DNA from: Triglochin maritima
Taxonomy: Eukaryota; Streptophyta; Magnoliopsida; Alismatales; Juncaginaceae
Length of the DNA: 64,000 bases
Assembly: GCA_963682175.1 (NCBI GenBank)
Contig: OY821788.1
Location: forward strand, 14,960,001 to 15,024,000
Direction: 5' to 3'
The translations under genes and the position numbers were made by a program. The number at the start of each line of letters is the position of its first letter. The stretch's first letter is position 1. The notes under the pieces are model-generated. The model ran no database searches. It saw only the letters and a list, made by a program, of their open reading frames with translations, and was not told the DNA's origin. Below, one piece after another: positions 1 to 13,500 of the stretch.

Positions 1-1066
1 GTAGATGCGTCAAAGACAAACAAAGCCTTCCAGAAAAGCCCACAAGAAAATCCAGAGCGATCCGAATACTGTAGACCGCCAATTGGCGGTCACTTTTGGT
101 CCGGATCCGCTATGATTTATGTGGAGCGTGTATTAGTATGTATTTAGTCTATTTCTGGTATTTGTTTGGTCTCATACCGGGAGATTGTCCCGGATTACCT
201 TTTTCTATGGTTATAAATAGAACTCTTCACCTTCTATTGTATTCACCCATTGCTTGGTGACATTATCTCTACTTGGAGCAAGCCTTGGAGCAAAATCTCA
301 AGGTGGAGAAGAATGTTACCTTCAATGTGAGTCATCTAATAAAATAATTTTCCATTATTTTGATCTTATGTTGTTGCTTTATGCATGCTTAGCTTAGTTT
401 TATTTCTTTGATTCTAGGCTAAAGAAGTTAGAATGTTTCTTTTCTTCTTTAGTTTAATTGTTAGAGTAATGTGTAGTGAGTAGATCCATCCCCCTTTGGG
501 GTGGAGATGATGTTCATACATGCATTAAAGAATGGATATGAATGCTTTATATTTTGATTGTGTTGATAAATGTGAATGTATGCTTGCTTGTTAGAGTAGA
601 ATACTACACTTGATGGGTTTTGCCATACATATTAGACACCTCTCATGCTTGTTTAGGTTCTGAAATAACCAGCTTGTGTATATGAATGTTAATCAACTAG
701 GTTAGTGAATGGATTGATAGATTTTGCCATAACCTTTAGACACTTCCTGTGCATGAAAACACTACCTACATTTGTGCCTATAGAATGCATTCTTCACCAT
801 CTTTTTACATGTGTGTACACACTCCACCACTTAGGGATTTTTCATTTCTGATTTCCAGCTTTCAATTTCCCTCGCTTTCGTTTTCCTTGTTTGATGCTTA
901 CTCGTTTAGTGTAGTTAGTCTAGTTTAGTGTAATCACAACTTCTTCCCCTCTTTTCCCACTTGCCTTCGAACAAACCAAAGTCTACACACCTCCTTGTGG
1001 ATCGACCCGTATTTGCCACTACTTCAACGCGGTCGTGCACTTGCAGTTCATTAAAACGTTCAATCA
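1..1066 (+). mobile_element. LTR of an Athila/Tat-like element, cut by the window start
   Basis: This is the reverse-orientation copy of the LTRs at 24484, 30083 and 34214. It ends in TCAATCA at 1066, after the conserved sequence that reads CCGCAAGTGCACG on the other strand. It has a TATA box (TTATAAATAG) at 211-220 and the 18-bp palindrome GACCGCCAATTGGCGGTC at 74-91, about 120 bp upstream of it. Different LTR sequence starts at 1067, so it is inserted in another LTR. A solo LTR or the edge of a full element are both possible because the left end lies outside the window. Confidence 0.8.
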
Positions 1067-1718
1067 CTACAGCTCCGTTGGGGTGGTGTGGACCACGTGG
1101 TTCGCTTTGCGCGGAAGTACGGACATTCCTCACCGATCCCTTTGGCTCAAGTAGTCGCGTGTGGGGGTACGTCGCGTATTGTCCGTAAGATCGTATGTGC
1201 ATACGGTAGGTCTCCGAGGGAGACCCGATCTTGTTGCTGGACTGATGTCCTTGTTGACCCTTGAGGGTATTTATTGTCGTTGTTGGATTGAGGTCTTGTT
1301 TTACCCTTGGAGGGGATTCGTTGCATTTCTGATGATGACATGACATGCTACTAGCATGATAGGTTCCTTACCGTACTATTGCATTCATATAGGTGAGTTT
1401 GGCCTATGGGGTTTCCTAATGGGAAACTCAGGCATTGTTGTTTGATTCATGTTTCAGGACCGCGGTAGGTTTTGTAGGGGTGGTGACAGTGGGCGCGCAC
1501 ATTTTGGGGTCAGGATCCTCTTCGGTCTCTTTGAGGTCGTCATAATTACCTGCATTCATTTTGTTGTATTGATGTAATCATGTCTTTTCACAAACTCTGA
1601 TGTATTTGGTGTACCGACTGGTTATTTATATGAGTAACATTCCCGCTTGGATTGTCGTTATCTTGAGATCTCTTGTTTGTTTAAATTTTCAAATTTTCCG
1701 TTGTTTCGGGATGTTACA
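1067..1718 (-). mobile_element. Fragment of a Ty3/gypsy-like LTR (TGTAACATCCC type)
   Basis: Read on the minus strand it starts TGTAACATCCCGAAAC at 1718 and matches the first part of the LTR at 62357 in block order: the GCGGGAAT/GTTAC segment, the CCGCGGT segment, and the GGAAAC...CATTAG repeat. It is cut at 1067 by the LTR to its left. The TGTAAC start is common in plant Ty3/gypsy LTRs. No internal coding region remains here. Confidence 0.65.
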
Positions 1719-3700
1719 TAAAAGACAATGAAGGCCCCATAAAGTCTATTCAGTTTGTTATCCTCTAAGGTTTTCTTAAATCTTTTTTAACCCATCTATT
1801 ACCAAATGGCTCCTATCCCCGTAAGTTTCCATTTGACATAAATGTGTACATTGTGTTTTCGATTATATATGGTCATCTTTTGCCACTGGTGTCTCGTTTA
1901 ACTATCTTTCAAAGAAGAACACAGTTAGCATGCTCATTAGGAATGTGTGTTGTTTTCAAGAGCAGTTGGAGTGTCTTGGATATCATTATTGGTGTCAGGA
2001 AGAAAAGGGTCTCACAAACAACTTAAATGTGTTGTGTAGGGCCTCTTAAGATATGTTGTTATGGGTTTTTCCTAAGTTTAACTACTTTTACCCTCCTTGA
2101 TAAACACAATACCTCATGTTTTACACTCATCCCTATTTTTAAAGTAACTACTTTGTACACATGGGTATGTGTTCATGAGGCTGAATGTAACTGCTACCCT
2201 TGCACCTTCTTGTTGTTCGGAGTTACATTCAGAAGGCTCACAAAACCAAAACAAAGTCATAGAGTCAAAGAGTAGAGGGATTTTTGTAAGGAAAGTAGTT
2301 CTCATCTAAAATAACATGTTTAGTCATGTAAATCTTATTGAAAGCAGGATTGATGCACATGTAACCTTTGTGTTGTATGTTATAACAAAAAAAACACATT
2401 CACTTAAACTAATTATAGAACTTATTTGATGCAAAATCCCTAAGGCCTAGAAAACATCGACATCGAAATACTCTCAATTAAGCAATTGAAGCCATGGATC
2501 CTGGAGTAATGAACATTATAAGCACATTTCCATAAGAGTCTGGAAGTCTTTTCAATAAAAACATATATAGTAGTGTTAAAAGCTTCGACCCAAACCTTTT
2601 AGGGATACCACTATTAGAAAGCAAATTGAGACATGTATCGGTAAGAGTCTATGTTTGCGCTCAACAATCCAATTATTTCGCAGTTATAAACTATAGACTC
2701 TTACAATTACTCCTACTAGGAATAGGAGCAAGATCTCATAGGTCACAATGCACTTTATCAAACAGTTTTAAAATAATGTAGTTTAACTTAGTAAAGTATA
2801 TTTGATTTACCAACTTGATAATTATTGCAAATAGAGTATCTAAAATGTCATAAGTAGTGGGGATCAAGGAGATGTCACTTTGTTCCCTTAGCAGCTACAG
2901 AACTTTAGATTTAAGATACCCAAGCCTGTTCTACCATGTGTGGAGATCAACATTCCTATGTCTATTAGAAAAAGATTTATGCAAGTGACTAGTCAGGGAG
3001 TAGAGACTATCTTTTATATCTCCAATGGTAGCTATTGCTCCAGATTCTTTATTTTGACATAAAACTCTTGATCACAAAATTCCACATTACAAGGAAAATT
3101 AAGAATGAATTTTATAACAAAAAAATATTCACTTTCATTCTAGGAGAAAGAAGAAAATCATTAAGCGCAAAGGACCATTCGTTGTGATCGGTGTTAGCTT
3201 AACTAGTATGGGTAATAGATAGAAGACATCGATTCCAACCATGACTTTATCGTGACCATCGTAAGGTCTTTAAAGAGCTGAGCATACCCGAGTTACTTTT
3301 TGTATATGAAACTCCTATATTCATAGATGTCAGATTGGAAACTTCCTTAGAGACATAAGTTTGGTTGAAGCAATGCCAACACTGAAGCACATCATGTCTA
3401 GGGTTGCAGATTTGGCATACCACAAATGAATGCTTCTTAAATGGATTGGCACAATCACACATGATACTCTTATTTGCATCACTTCCAGCATTCAGATCTT
3501 TAGGCTTAAGGGGCTACTTCACTTGGCTCGTGGGTTGAAAGTTGAAACCCACGTCCCTTTGAAGAGAAGCCACTTTCCTTCTCCTTGGTCTAATCTTTTC
3601 TATGAATGTTTGGATGCCTGGAAAGAAAGTCATCTAAACGTTGGAGTATGTAGTATGGATTTGCATCCACATTTCACAACTCCATGCAGGAGAGAGAGAG
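1719..3700 (-). pseudogene. Decayed Ty1/copia gag-pol relic
   Basis: Translated on the minus strand, short islands recall copia polyprotein in the right order. A gag zinc-knuckle-like stretch (CQIC...HDVLQCWH.FNQTY) lies near 3340-3440. Integrase-like text (KVHCDLW, ERKHR-like, then LTDTCLNLLSNSGIPKRF and NRLPDS-like) lies near 2450-2790. An integrase-tail motif (KIYMTKHVILDENYF) is near 2290-2350. Stops and frameshifts occur every few dozen codons, so it is long dead. Edges are approximate, and I see no LTRs of its own. Confidence 0.6.
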
Positions 3701-4325
3701 GAGAGAAAAGAGAAGATAAATTTTTTTGTTTCTTTTAAACAATTGCAGTTTTACCACAATTTGGTTTAAATTTCATTTTTCATTTTTAAAGAAAATATGT
3801 ATAAACATTTTGTTCCAAGAGTTGTGCGGGGGACCATGGTATCTCCCTCGAAAAAACAGAGATTCTTGCTCAAGTTGGGGAAGAGTTTAGAGAAAAAATA
3901 GATCAAAATCCCTTCAACCGTTATGCTTTTTTATAGGGCTTGAACCATTATAAAAAAAAGAAACCCCTGGTTATGAAAACGGAATATCATATTGATCCTT
4001 CGATATTTAACAATTGCAAAAGCTAGAGCTAGAGCTAGAGCTACACCATGGGCACCATGAGAACTTTTAACAAATAAATCATGCAAATACATGAGAAAAC
4101 CTGTTTAGAATTAGAAGACAGTTGGCTGTAAATACCAAAATATAAATGTGAAAGCAATCAAAACCAATAAAGAACACGAGCAGACACGATGAGTTAAAAA
4201 TGAGACCGCAATTTATATAGATCTTAATTGATGTGATAACCAGCGTCTGATGGAGCCATTGGTGCTTTCGAAGGACTGTGAATCCTGCTGGCAAATATTG
4301 TTAGAAATAACAGAAGTGGGTAAGC
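3701..4325. other. Spacer downstream of DPH6
   Basis: No coding region is recognisable. A purine run (GAGAGAGAG) lies near 3690-3715. A short tandem repeat of AGCTAG, four units, is at 4021-4044. The DPH6 3' UTR and polyadenylation site should lie here, but I cannot place them. Confidence 0.5.
4021..4044. repeat. (AGCTAG)4 microsatellite
   Basis: Four hexamer units, the last ending in AC instead of AG. It lies about 280 bp past the DPH6 stop codon. Confidence 0.8.
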
Positions 4326-4535
4326 TCAAAGCTTCGAGGCAAATATTTCGCACGTAAGCAAGTCACCCATAGCTGAAGTTGTACCAGCACTTAGAACGGG
4401 TACCAGGCAAAATATTGGTTCGTGCTCCGCAGTATAGTTACTAGTTTCGGCCAACTCTTTGAATGCCTCAGAGAAGGCAGAATTAAGCATATCAGCTCTG
4501 CTGCAGAAAGATGTCGCAAAGTAGATTCTCAAACT
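4326..4535 (-). CDS. DPH6: DPH6 exon 12 (residues 664-732 and stop)
   Basis: It encodes SLRIYFATSFCSRADMLNSA, EPIFCLVPVLSAG and the C-terminal LLTCEIFASKL followed by TGA. The EPIF.LVPVL.AG block is the conserved end of plant DPH6. Acceptor TTTGTATGCAG. Confidence 0.92.
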   Translation of the reverse strand, partial: SLRIYFATSFCSRADMLNSAFSEAFKELAETSNYTAEHEPIFCLVPVLSAGTTSAMGDLLTCEIFASKL

Positions 4536-7500
4536 CTGCATACAAAGAGTAAAACAACAGTTTCAAAATAAATATGGCTAATGAAAAGTCACATGACGTA
4601 TAGAACTATGCCGTCAAATAATGAAACCCATGTGGAAAATAGTATACAATCTGAGAACGAATGGATTTTGATTTTTTGAATATTTTACAACAGTAAATAG
4701 ACAAGAAAGATTATTTTTTTCATGGGTAATAGATAAAGAATGACACAAAAACTTAACGGCAAAGTTATTTTACATAGAATTCATTTCGACTGATGGTGAT
4801 CCCATAAGATCATATTAGTAATATGGTTTTCTAATAGAAATATGATTGGTTATTCCACTCTGTTCGTATCTCCTCCAATTTTAGTCTACACGATAATGGT
4901 ATGACTAATAGTATCAATAAAAAATACTCCCTTCGTCCCATTTTGTTCTTCCTACTTTCCATTTTGAGGTGTCCCAATTTAATCTTCTCATTTGACAAAA
5001 AAGACTAAAATAACCACCCAAAACCCTAAGACCCACTACCCTCTCTCTTTCACCCTCTCATAACCCCAACTTGCAGTCTCCCTCTTCTGTAAGATGCGGT
5101 TTGATGGCATTTGTTTGTGATTTGATCTTCCCTGCTTGCACAACTCTGTGGACCGTTGACTTAGGCATTCCTAATGCCTTAGACAATGATCCTATGTTAG
5201 TCCTTTTGCTTAGTGAGATTTCTCTGATTTTTGACATGTCTATGACAGTGACTTTCCTCCCCACTCTACCAGTTCTCTTGTGCCTCACATCAATTGTTCT
5301 TCCTTGTTGCAGTTGTTTCTTGGCTTCACTCCATATGCCATAAATTGTCCTCCTTGAGACATTGAAGTCACAGGCCACAGAACTGATGTAACCTCTCTTC
5401 AACTTGCCTTCCTGACAATGATGCTAGAGCACCTCAACAATTCTTTGCTTCTCCCCATTGGTCAGCCTCCTAGAGTTTGTGGAGCTTATTGTTGCTTCTG
5501 TTTCCATTGGTGTGTGATTTAAGTGTAATGAGTGAACTGTAATAAGTGCATGGGTGAACTGTAATGAGTGTTGAACTAAGTAAACTTCGCTATTATGAGT
5601 TTGTTTGATTATGTTGGTTGTCTTTGTGGTGTTTGTAATGGGTGTATGTTGTAACTGTCATATTTATAGGCCTCCAACCAGAAAGTGAAATTTTAACACC
5701 AATTTTGAATTTGGCACTGCTGGAATTTTTGGCACAAATTTTTGACACTAACTTTGCACTAAATTCTTAAATTTTCCAACCAAATACTTAAATTTACCCT
5801 CCAAATTTTGGAGTTTTCCTTCCAAAATGTGTCCATAATGTGCCAAGAATCAGTCCAAAATCATGTTCAGAGTCAATCCACAAAGTTTGTTGTGTCCAGA
5901 AGATTTGTTGTGTCCCAAAAGTCCACAAAACCATGTCCACAAAGTTTGTTGTGTCCAGAATCGTGTCCACAATGTATCCAGAATCAGTCCAGAGTCAATC
6001 CAAAATCTGGACTAATTCTGAACTGCCTCTGGACTAAATCTAGACCCGACTCTGTACTAAATCTGGACCGACTCTGTACTAAATCTGGACCGACGCTGAC
6101 CTAAATCTGGACCGACCCTAGACTAATTCTAGACTAATTCTGGACTGACTCTGCACTAAATCTGGACCGACTCTGGAATAATTCTGGACTGACTCTAGAC
6201 TAAATCTGAAATGACTAGACTAATTCTGGACTGACTCTACTCTGGATTATGTACTGACTCTGGACACATCTCTGGACACATTATGGACCGACTCTGGACA
6301 CATTATGGACCGACTCCAGACAAGATTCTAGACACTATTCTGGACTAACTCTGGACACTATTCTGGACTAACTCTGGACACGATTCTGAACCGACTGTAG
6401 ACACGATTTTGATTACCAATAAATTATGATTAAGTAACAATATGGGTGTCTATTTGTAGATCTTGAAAAGATAAAAAAATTGGTGATTTTTTAAAGAATT
6501 TATAAGTTTTATTTCAAAAAATAAATAGATTACAACTATATTCTTCTTTTGTGGCACTTGTCCCCGTGCACAAAATTCTCTTTCTTCAACATGTCTTGTG
6601 CACAAAATTCTTCTTTTTCCACACTACACAAAGGTAATATTGGAAATTAGATGCAAAAATACTCTACATTGGTTCCAGTGCTCAAAAGAAGTGGGAAGAA
6701 CAAAATGGGACGGAGGGAGTATTATTTTTCAAAAATATACAATATGTTAATTTTTCTTAAAAAAAGACTAGAGCAAGGCTATTGAAAAAGGAAAGACTAC
6801 TAAAAAACTGACCACCATATCGTTCCAGTCGAATTGGTTCTCCAAAATGATGCCATAAATATTCTGCACGCAAAATCTTGATATTCTTCTCATATGTTCT
6901 TCTGAGTTACCATAACAGACATCTGCAGCATTCAGATTAGTTGCACAGCACATCTCAGATACCATGTCACTTGTAACGGAAACTGTTGCAGCACATATTT
7001 TCCCAGAAATAACGAACTTTTGGCAGAATGAACCCGACAAGCAGAGACCAGCCAAATTCGAACTGTTGGGTGATTTTATGCCAACAGGAGGAAACATGCT
7101 AGCTTCATCGTCATCTCCAGGACTCGGTACATAAAGAACAGGTTTCACTTCTACACGAGCCCTGCGATGACGGTACAATTTGATTAATAAATAGAAAAAA
7201 CTAAACTTGAGCACTAGTGACAGAACCTCAGAGCAGCTCTTTTCATGTTTTACATAATTTTACAAATATAAATAATTTTCTAATGTGAAAGGTAGAAAAA
7301 ACGGTTAGCATGTGTTCACAGGATTCACAAGTCCAGAAATTATAAATTACCTGAGTTGTTTTTACCATGTTTGTATGTTTGTAATGACAACTAAAAGATT
7401 ATATGATATCCTACCGGCTTCCTAATTTAAAACTGTATTTAAACTAAAAAAAACACATACTAATATGGATAGGATCCCATTCTAAACATAACATTAACAA

Positions 7501-10500
7501 ATAATTTAAATGACCAAAGGTATTCTAATGGAATTTTGAAATCCCACCTCTAAAAATGAAATTTGGTTTTCATAGATTTTTTATAGAGGTAGAATTTCAA
7601 AATGCCACGAAGATTTTGAAAATTCCAATACAATACATAGTCAATCAAACATGATATTGATTTAAGTGAAGCACCCAAATTCACCCTTAAAGGTATTGGT
7701 TATAGGAAACAATAACATAATATATGCGTGATGTTTTTGATGTTAAGTGTGTGATGCATCATCCCTCAGCAATTTGCACTGCTAAAACGAGCAATTTAAT
7801 CATCTCGCATTAATCGGAAAATATGTTTTGCCAACCATTACACAATTCACCAATATGTTTGTCTTTGGAACTGAGAACTACTTTAGGACTAGCTGAAGAT
7901 AACTGTGAGAATGGCAGAAGTACAAGTATAGGATGTCCGACCAACGCACAACGTATAGTATTAGTTAAGTTCGGAATCAAAATCAAGCACGGAGAGACTT
8001 ATTCACCCTCGCTATCAACTTTCTAGTACCCTATCGGATTTACAAACACATGGTTGTAAACTTGTAAAGAAAGGACATTAACTGTACCAGTGACAGTAAA
8101 GGTGGCCATCTAGCAGTCTTGGCGGACTAGTTTTGGGTCGCAACTAGTCAACCCACTAGATAGGCAGGGGTATCAGGTTACCAAAACTAATTACCCAATC
8201 TGGAAATTTAAAAAAAAACCATAACATCTACCCCACTCGCCCCACGTATACTCTCCCATCCCACAACCGCCCAGCCGCCTACCCAGATTCCCACCGCCTT
8301 CGGTGACCCCTCGGGCGGATCTTCGACGTTTGTTGACCCCTCCGGTGGCCCTCCAATCTTGTTTTTGAACTTCTAGATTTATAGTAGACACTAGACAAGC
8401 AAAAATCATCTTTTATTTGATTTTACTATATATTCTCTTCATTATAGATTTATTTCATCTAGTACGATATTATCTAAGTTGGGATATGAACTTTTGAGAA
8501 CGATGAGGCGCCTAAGTGCCCTTCCCCTGCCTGGTAGAAGCCTAAGTGCCTTTTAATCCTTGAACTAAATACCACAAACCTCTACTTGATAATCTATTTC
8601 AAATCAATAAAATCGAATACTTTTGGAAATAGAAACAGATTTCTTCTAGTGTACAATATTGATCTAACACTAACTGCAACAAGTAACATGATTAAATGGA
8701 AATTTAAAGCACACCTTTTTGGGAGATCAGGTGCAAGAATGTAAAGAGACAGATGATTGGGGATATTTAGCTTGCCATCGTTCTCTGCATTCAAGGTTTT
8801 TTGACTAAGGAATATGTATTTCCCATCTTGAACATCTTTTTTCTCTGATGTTGTTAGCGATGCTGAACAATAGATGACAAAAAGAATCACAGAAGAGGCA
8901 ATTGAACAGTTGAAGCAGTTGGCTACTGCTTCACAATTTTCTAGTGCTTTCTTCAATTCGGCAGTAGGACCTCCAGAAGTGAGAAGCATCGTTGGTGGGT
9001 CAAGTCCCAACTGCCCAGCCATGTATAGAATTCCTTTGTCTAATGTTGCCTATATGAAAGAGAAAAATTAAACCTTGATATCATAAGGAAAAATGAGTGA
9101 CATTTATAATAAAATTGGCCAAATGAAAAATTAATCCAAACAAGCCAATGACTAGTATCTTATGATCATGAATAAAGATGGGCACTCAGAAATTTGTCAG
9201 GCTAAATCATAAAGCATGTAGGATACCAAAGCAACAAAGAAATGAGTAAAAGGTAACTTAGCACTTCACATATTAAATTGCTATGCTACTACAATAAATA
9301 TTTTAAAGATACCTGCAAAAGCATAGAATCATGATCTATTTATGAAAGACAGACCAACATAAACATTGATGTGCATTGTCAAGAACTTCAAATGAAAGTG
9401 AATTACCTAAGAGCAGTAAGGAGGCTAGAATTTCTTATACTACGAGATCTAGCTCAGAGACCTAGACTAATTTTCTGTGTTGGCATAAGATAGAATTTTC
9501 CGTGTCAGGCTCAGTTTTCATATATCCCTAGCTCTGAGGCAAGAAAACTGAAGAACTTATTTTGAATAAAATAGATAAGGCAGTTCTTCCATATGACATT
9601 GTCAGCGGTAACTCAGATTCTCGGAATGCTATTGACTTTGTTACCTTTTTTATTTCACTTTGTTGCACTGTGAACATGAACAACTTCATGTTTATGGAAC
9701 ATCCCTAATATTACTGTCTGCCTTTGGGTGCAGGGAAAAGGTCATTTACAGATTCCAGTGGTTTTTTCATCACTATGAAAAAATTGGATCCCACAACTCC
9801 AATTAAAGCACTCGTGTAGGAAAAAAATAATAGGTATGTGTTGGACTTGGATAGAATTCACTACTTATGATATCAATACATTCATTACAAGTAAAGAGTG
9901 CTATTTATGTACTTATAACCCTATTCTTTATCAAGTATGTATCCCCACTAGAGTCTCTTGCACATTCCGTGTCCATCAAGTAGTTATCCTTAAATATATG
10001 ATGCATTGATTCTGGAGCCAAACAAATTCAATGACATGTACGTCTATGGGCTTATCTTAAAACTAATGGAAACAACATAACTCGGCTTTAAAAAAATCTA
10101 ACTTACTATTACGCCGTTTCAAGAGAAAGATTAATTTAATATCCGCAAGCATTTATTCTAACGTGAAAGCAATGATCACTCGTAGAAGAATATGCTCCAC
10201 ATGTGAAGCATACTTTATATAAACCATGAACTCATAAAATTAGTTATTAATATTTATTTATTTTATCGGTAAATTAGTAATTATATGTGGAAGCAATGTC
10301 ATCTTATCCCAGATATTACAGTTGGTACTGGAGTAGAGATTTGACATTTAATTGTGTTAGAAGCAAAAAATCTGTCCAAATGTTGGCGACCTGGACTTGC
10401 AGGTTCATCTGTGGGAAGAACTACAAAGTGCATAGTTGTATGACAAAAGGCCAGTCATATATCAGTAAAAAAGGTATGGTATCTGATGCACTAGAAAATC

Positions 10501-13500
10501 CTCAAAGGCAATGCTAAACTCATAGCAATGGTGGGGATTCCGATTCATCCACCAATCTTGACCTTACTTGGTATAGCTTTTTTTTTATTTTCATGTCCAT
10601 AGATTGGGATAAAAGGCTTTGTTGTCGTTTGTTGTTGTTGCTGTTGTTGTTGTTGTTGTTGCATGTCCATAGATTGATTCAAAACATAAATAACAAGAAA
10701 AACAAAACGCTTCCAGTTTGAGTTGAATGACAAATAAAAAATGACCCAAACATACAATATGATAATAAAGTATAAATATTTAGATAAAAATAATTCAAAT
10801 AATTCTTATAAAAGTACAAGCATATGCCTACATACATGTCAATTGCGGTAAACAAGAGCCAAAATGGGCAAAGATCTGATTTGCTATGAAATCTACTTCA
10901 GTGTCGTACTGAACTTAATAAACCTTGATAAAGAGTACAAAAGCATGTGTAACTTTTTTTAAAAACTGCCCAACTAAGATATGTCCAATGGAATTTACCT
11001 GGCTGTATGGTCCAATGCAACTAGGTGCCCAGGATGAAATACTTTGTACATGCAAAACATTTTTGTCATGTCCTGTCGCCACCAAGACTTCAACATATGC
11101 ATTGCCAAGACCTGCTTCAACTAGAGGTAATTCAACAGTACTACGTGATGGAACCCCAAAACTGCACTTGCTTTCAGTAATAAACCTTAAATATACATCA
11201 TTTGCCAAGTTGAATTTTCTCATATCAGAAATGTAAAGGTGCACATATAAAACGTTTTCCCATCCAAGACCATTTGCACAGAGACATGATTCAATGTTCA
11301 TTAATGCAGTGGTAAGATCAGCTTGAAGGTCTGCAAGTCATTAAACAAATTGGGTTTCTAGAATATGAAAATAGGATGTGCCATAACAGGAAGTAAAACG
11401 GAACCTGATAGGAAGTTGAGTTCCAAATATAGATTGAGATTACCTTCCGATGAAGAACCCAGCATCCAACAACCAAGAGAAAATATGTTCCCTTTAGTTG
11501 TTGAAGTCTGCAATATTTTATCTTTACGAGTAGGAGTGGAATTCTCAAAATGGGGTTTGAGCACGTGGTCCGAAAAACAACTCCCTTGCACATCATAAAC
11601 CACACACTTTCTATCCATGCCAATCTCATCTGAGCCACATGAGCTGCTAACGGAGTTTGTTGCTTTCTTTCTTTCTAGATGGAAGGATGTAGGGTGAAGA
11701 ATTCCAACTGGAGCAATGGTATCTGCTGAATGTAGTACAATTTGAAAGTTGTCGAGAATGATCCGTGCATTCTGAGAATTATGACATGCTTGTGTGAAAC
11801 AAACTACCAATTAAATATTTATTGTCACAAAAAAAAATTACTGACTTCTTACATTTAATATCGATTGCATTGTTAAATAAATGCAACATAAAGGATAGTT
11901 TAACCTGTCTCATTTGTGTTACACTTGTACTGTTAGATATGCCTCCGTCACCACGTTGATCATTAATTGAATGTAAAATAATTTGACTATGTAAGATAGT
12001 GATAAAATGTACAAACGAGAGAATAGATACGGTATCTAACATGTACAAGAATCTAAAGAAAGAACCTAAGCATCTAACACACAATGACCAAAATAAATAA
12101 TTACTACAACGTAAGATACAACATGACCATCATAGATGAAACACGAGATGTGAAGCACACAAGGTATGACATGACAAGGCCCGAGCTAAGTATGAAAAAT
12201 ATACAAAAGTAAAAAGAAATTTAAAACGTACTCTTGAACAATAATCACTACCCAAGAGACCCCTATAAATCTCATTAATGAGAGAAAGATACACTGTCTC
12301 CTTTTTCTTACCGTTCTCCACAACAAGCCTTAGTCGGAGCACATTAATAGACTAAGTTACAGCTCATAAAAGTATAAACCATGCATTAAATTTTCTTTTG
12401 GCACCACCAAAGCCTCTGAGATAGGGCACACCCTTATGCGACCCAAATCCTTAGGAAACCTCTTTATATATAGGTTAGAAGATTCTTAATCTCTTACAAA
12501 CAAAGATATTAAGTATTCCCTAATACTTGTATAACAAGTAATTGCAAATTAAGATCCAATTGCTTCTTAATTTGCAAACAAAGAAATTACCCGATTTGAG
12601 AAAACAATCCTCACAGCCCGAAACAATGCAATTACAACATTTCCACTCCCACCGTCTTCTTTAAACAGTTTAAGGAAATTAGTATCAAGACTATCTGCTT
12701 CTGCCCACCAAGTAATATCCTGACATACCAGTTACCTCAACCCAGAGATGGTACAATAGACGGGTTCATATTGGGGACATCAATTCTATTTTTCCCTTTC
12801 TAGACAAACATGAAGAAGGCATGAAACATTAAAAAATCCAATAAGTTATCCTTAAAAGGAAATGACTTACTCTAAAAAGAGGACAGTCAAGAGTTAACGA
12901 TTCATATTCTCCACCTTCACCACAGACATTTATGCCGTAGCTCCTGCCAACACAAAATAATGAAGAGTAAAATATTGTTATTTTCCAAAATTGATGAGAT
13001 GCTCATACTCAGCAAATTGAAATAGATTATTTGAATCTGAACCATCCATAACATGTTACAAAGTAGAAATAAATAGATAAATGTTCAGCATAAAGTTATT
13101 TATATGTTGTGGACCTTTTGTTCAATTATATGTGACTTCTAAGACTAATTGGAAACGCCAAGTTAGATCTTCGCAAAACATACAACAGGTAATGAATGGT
13201 CAAGAGCAGGACCTGCTAAATCCTCAAGTCATTGGAGAGGATTTGGGTCCCGTATCAATTGAATAATCAAAATTTCCATGCACGCATGTACCTGAGTCTT
13301 TACCTCTTTGGCAATAGACCAATGATATTACATGAAATAGAGACACTACATTTAGTTTATGGACTTTGTGCAACAATATTAACCAACGATTGAGTTATGT
13401 TACTTTGGTTAGATATTTCATTTCAGAATTTTGCACATGGTTGTTTTGGATGTGCAAACCATCTCTTAAGTTGGAAGATGCAAAATCTTGAATGCCATCT

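Larger units (their letters stand above)
4927..6719 (-). mobile_element. Mariner-like element (Stowaway-type ends) in DPH6 intron 11
   Basis: The ends are inverted repeats of about 25 bp: CTCCCTTCGTCCCATTTTGT on the left and CTCCCTCCGTCCCATTTTGT read inward from the right. Both are flanked by TA (4925-4926 and 6720-6721). Only the N-terminal DNA-binding part of a transposase is left, and the DDD catalytic part is missing, so it cannot move itself. It lies between exons 11 and 12 and has not damaged either. Confidence 0.88.

Noticed and set aside
915..1346. Open frame of 143 codons on the minus strand
   Set aside because: It spans the junction between two LTRs, so it is a chance frame in repeat sequence.
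5808..6104. 98-codon frame with QNHVQSQST-like repeats
   Set aside because: It is a translation of the 22-bp minisatellite; the frame is by-product of the repeat.
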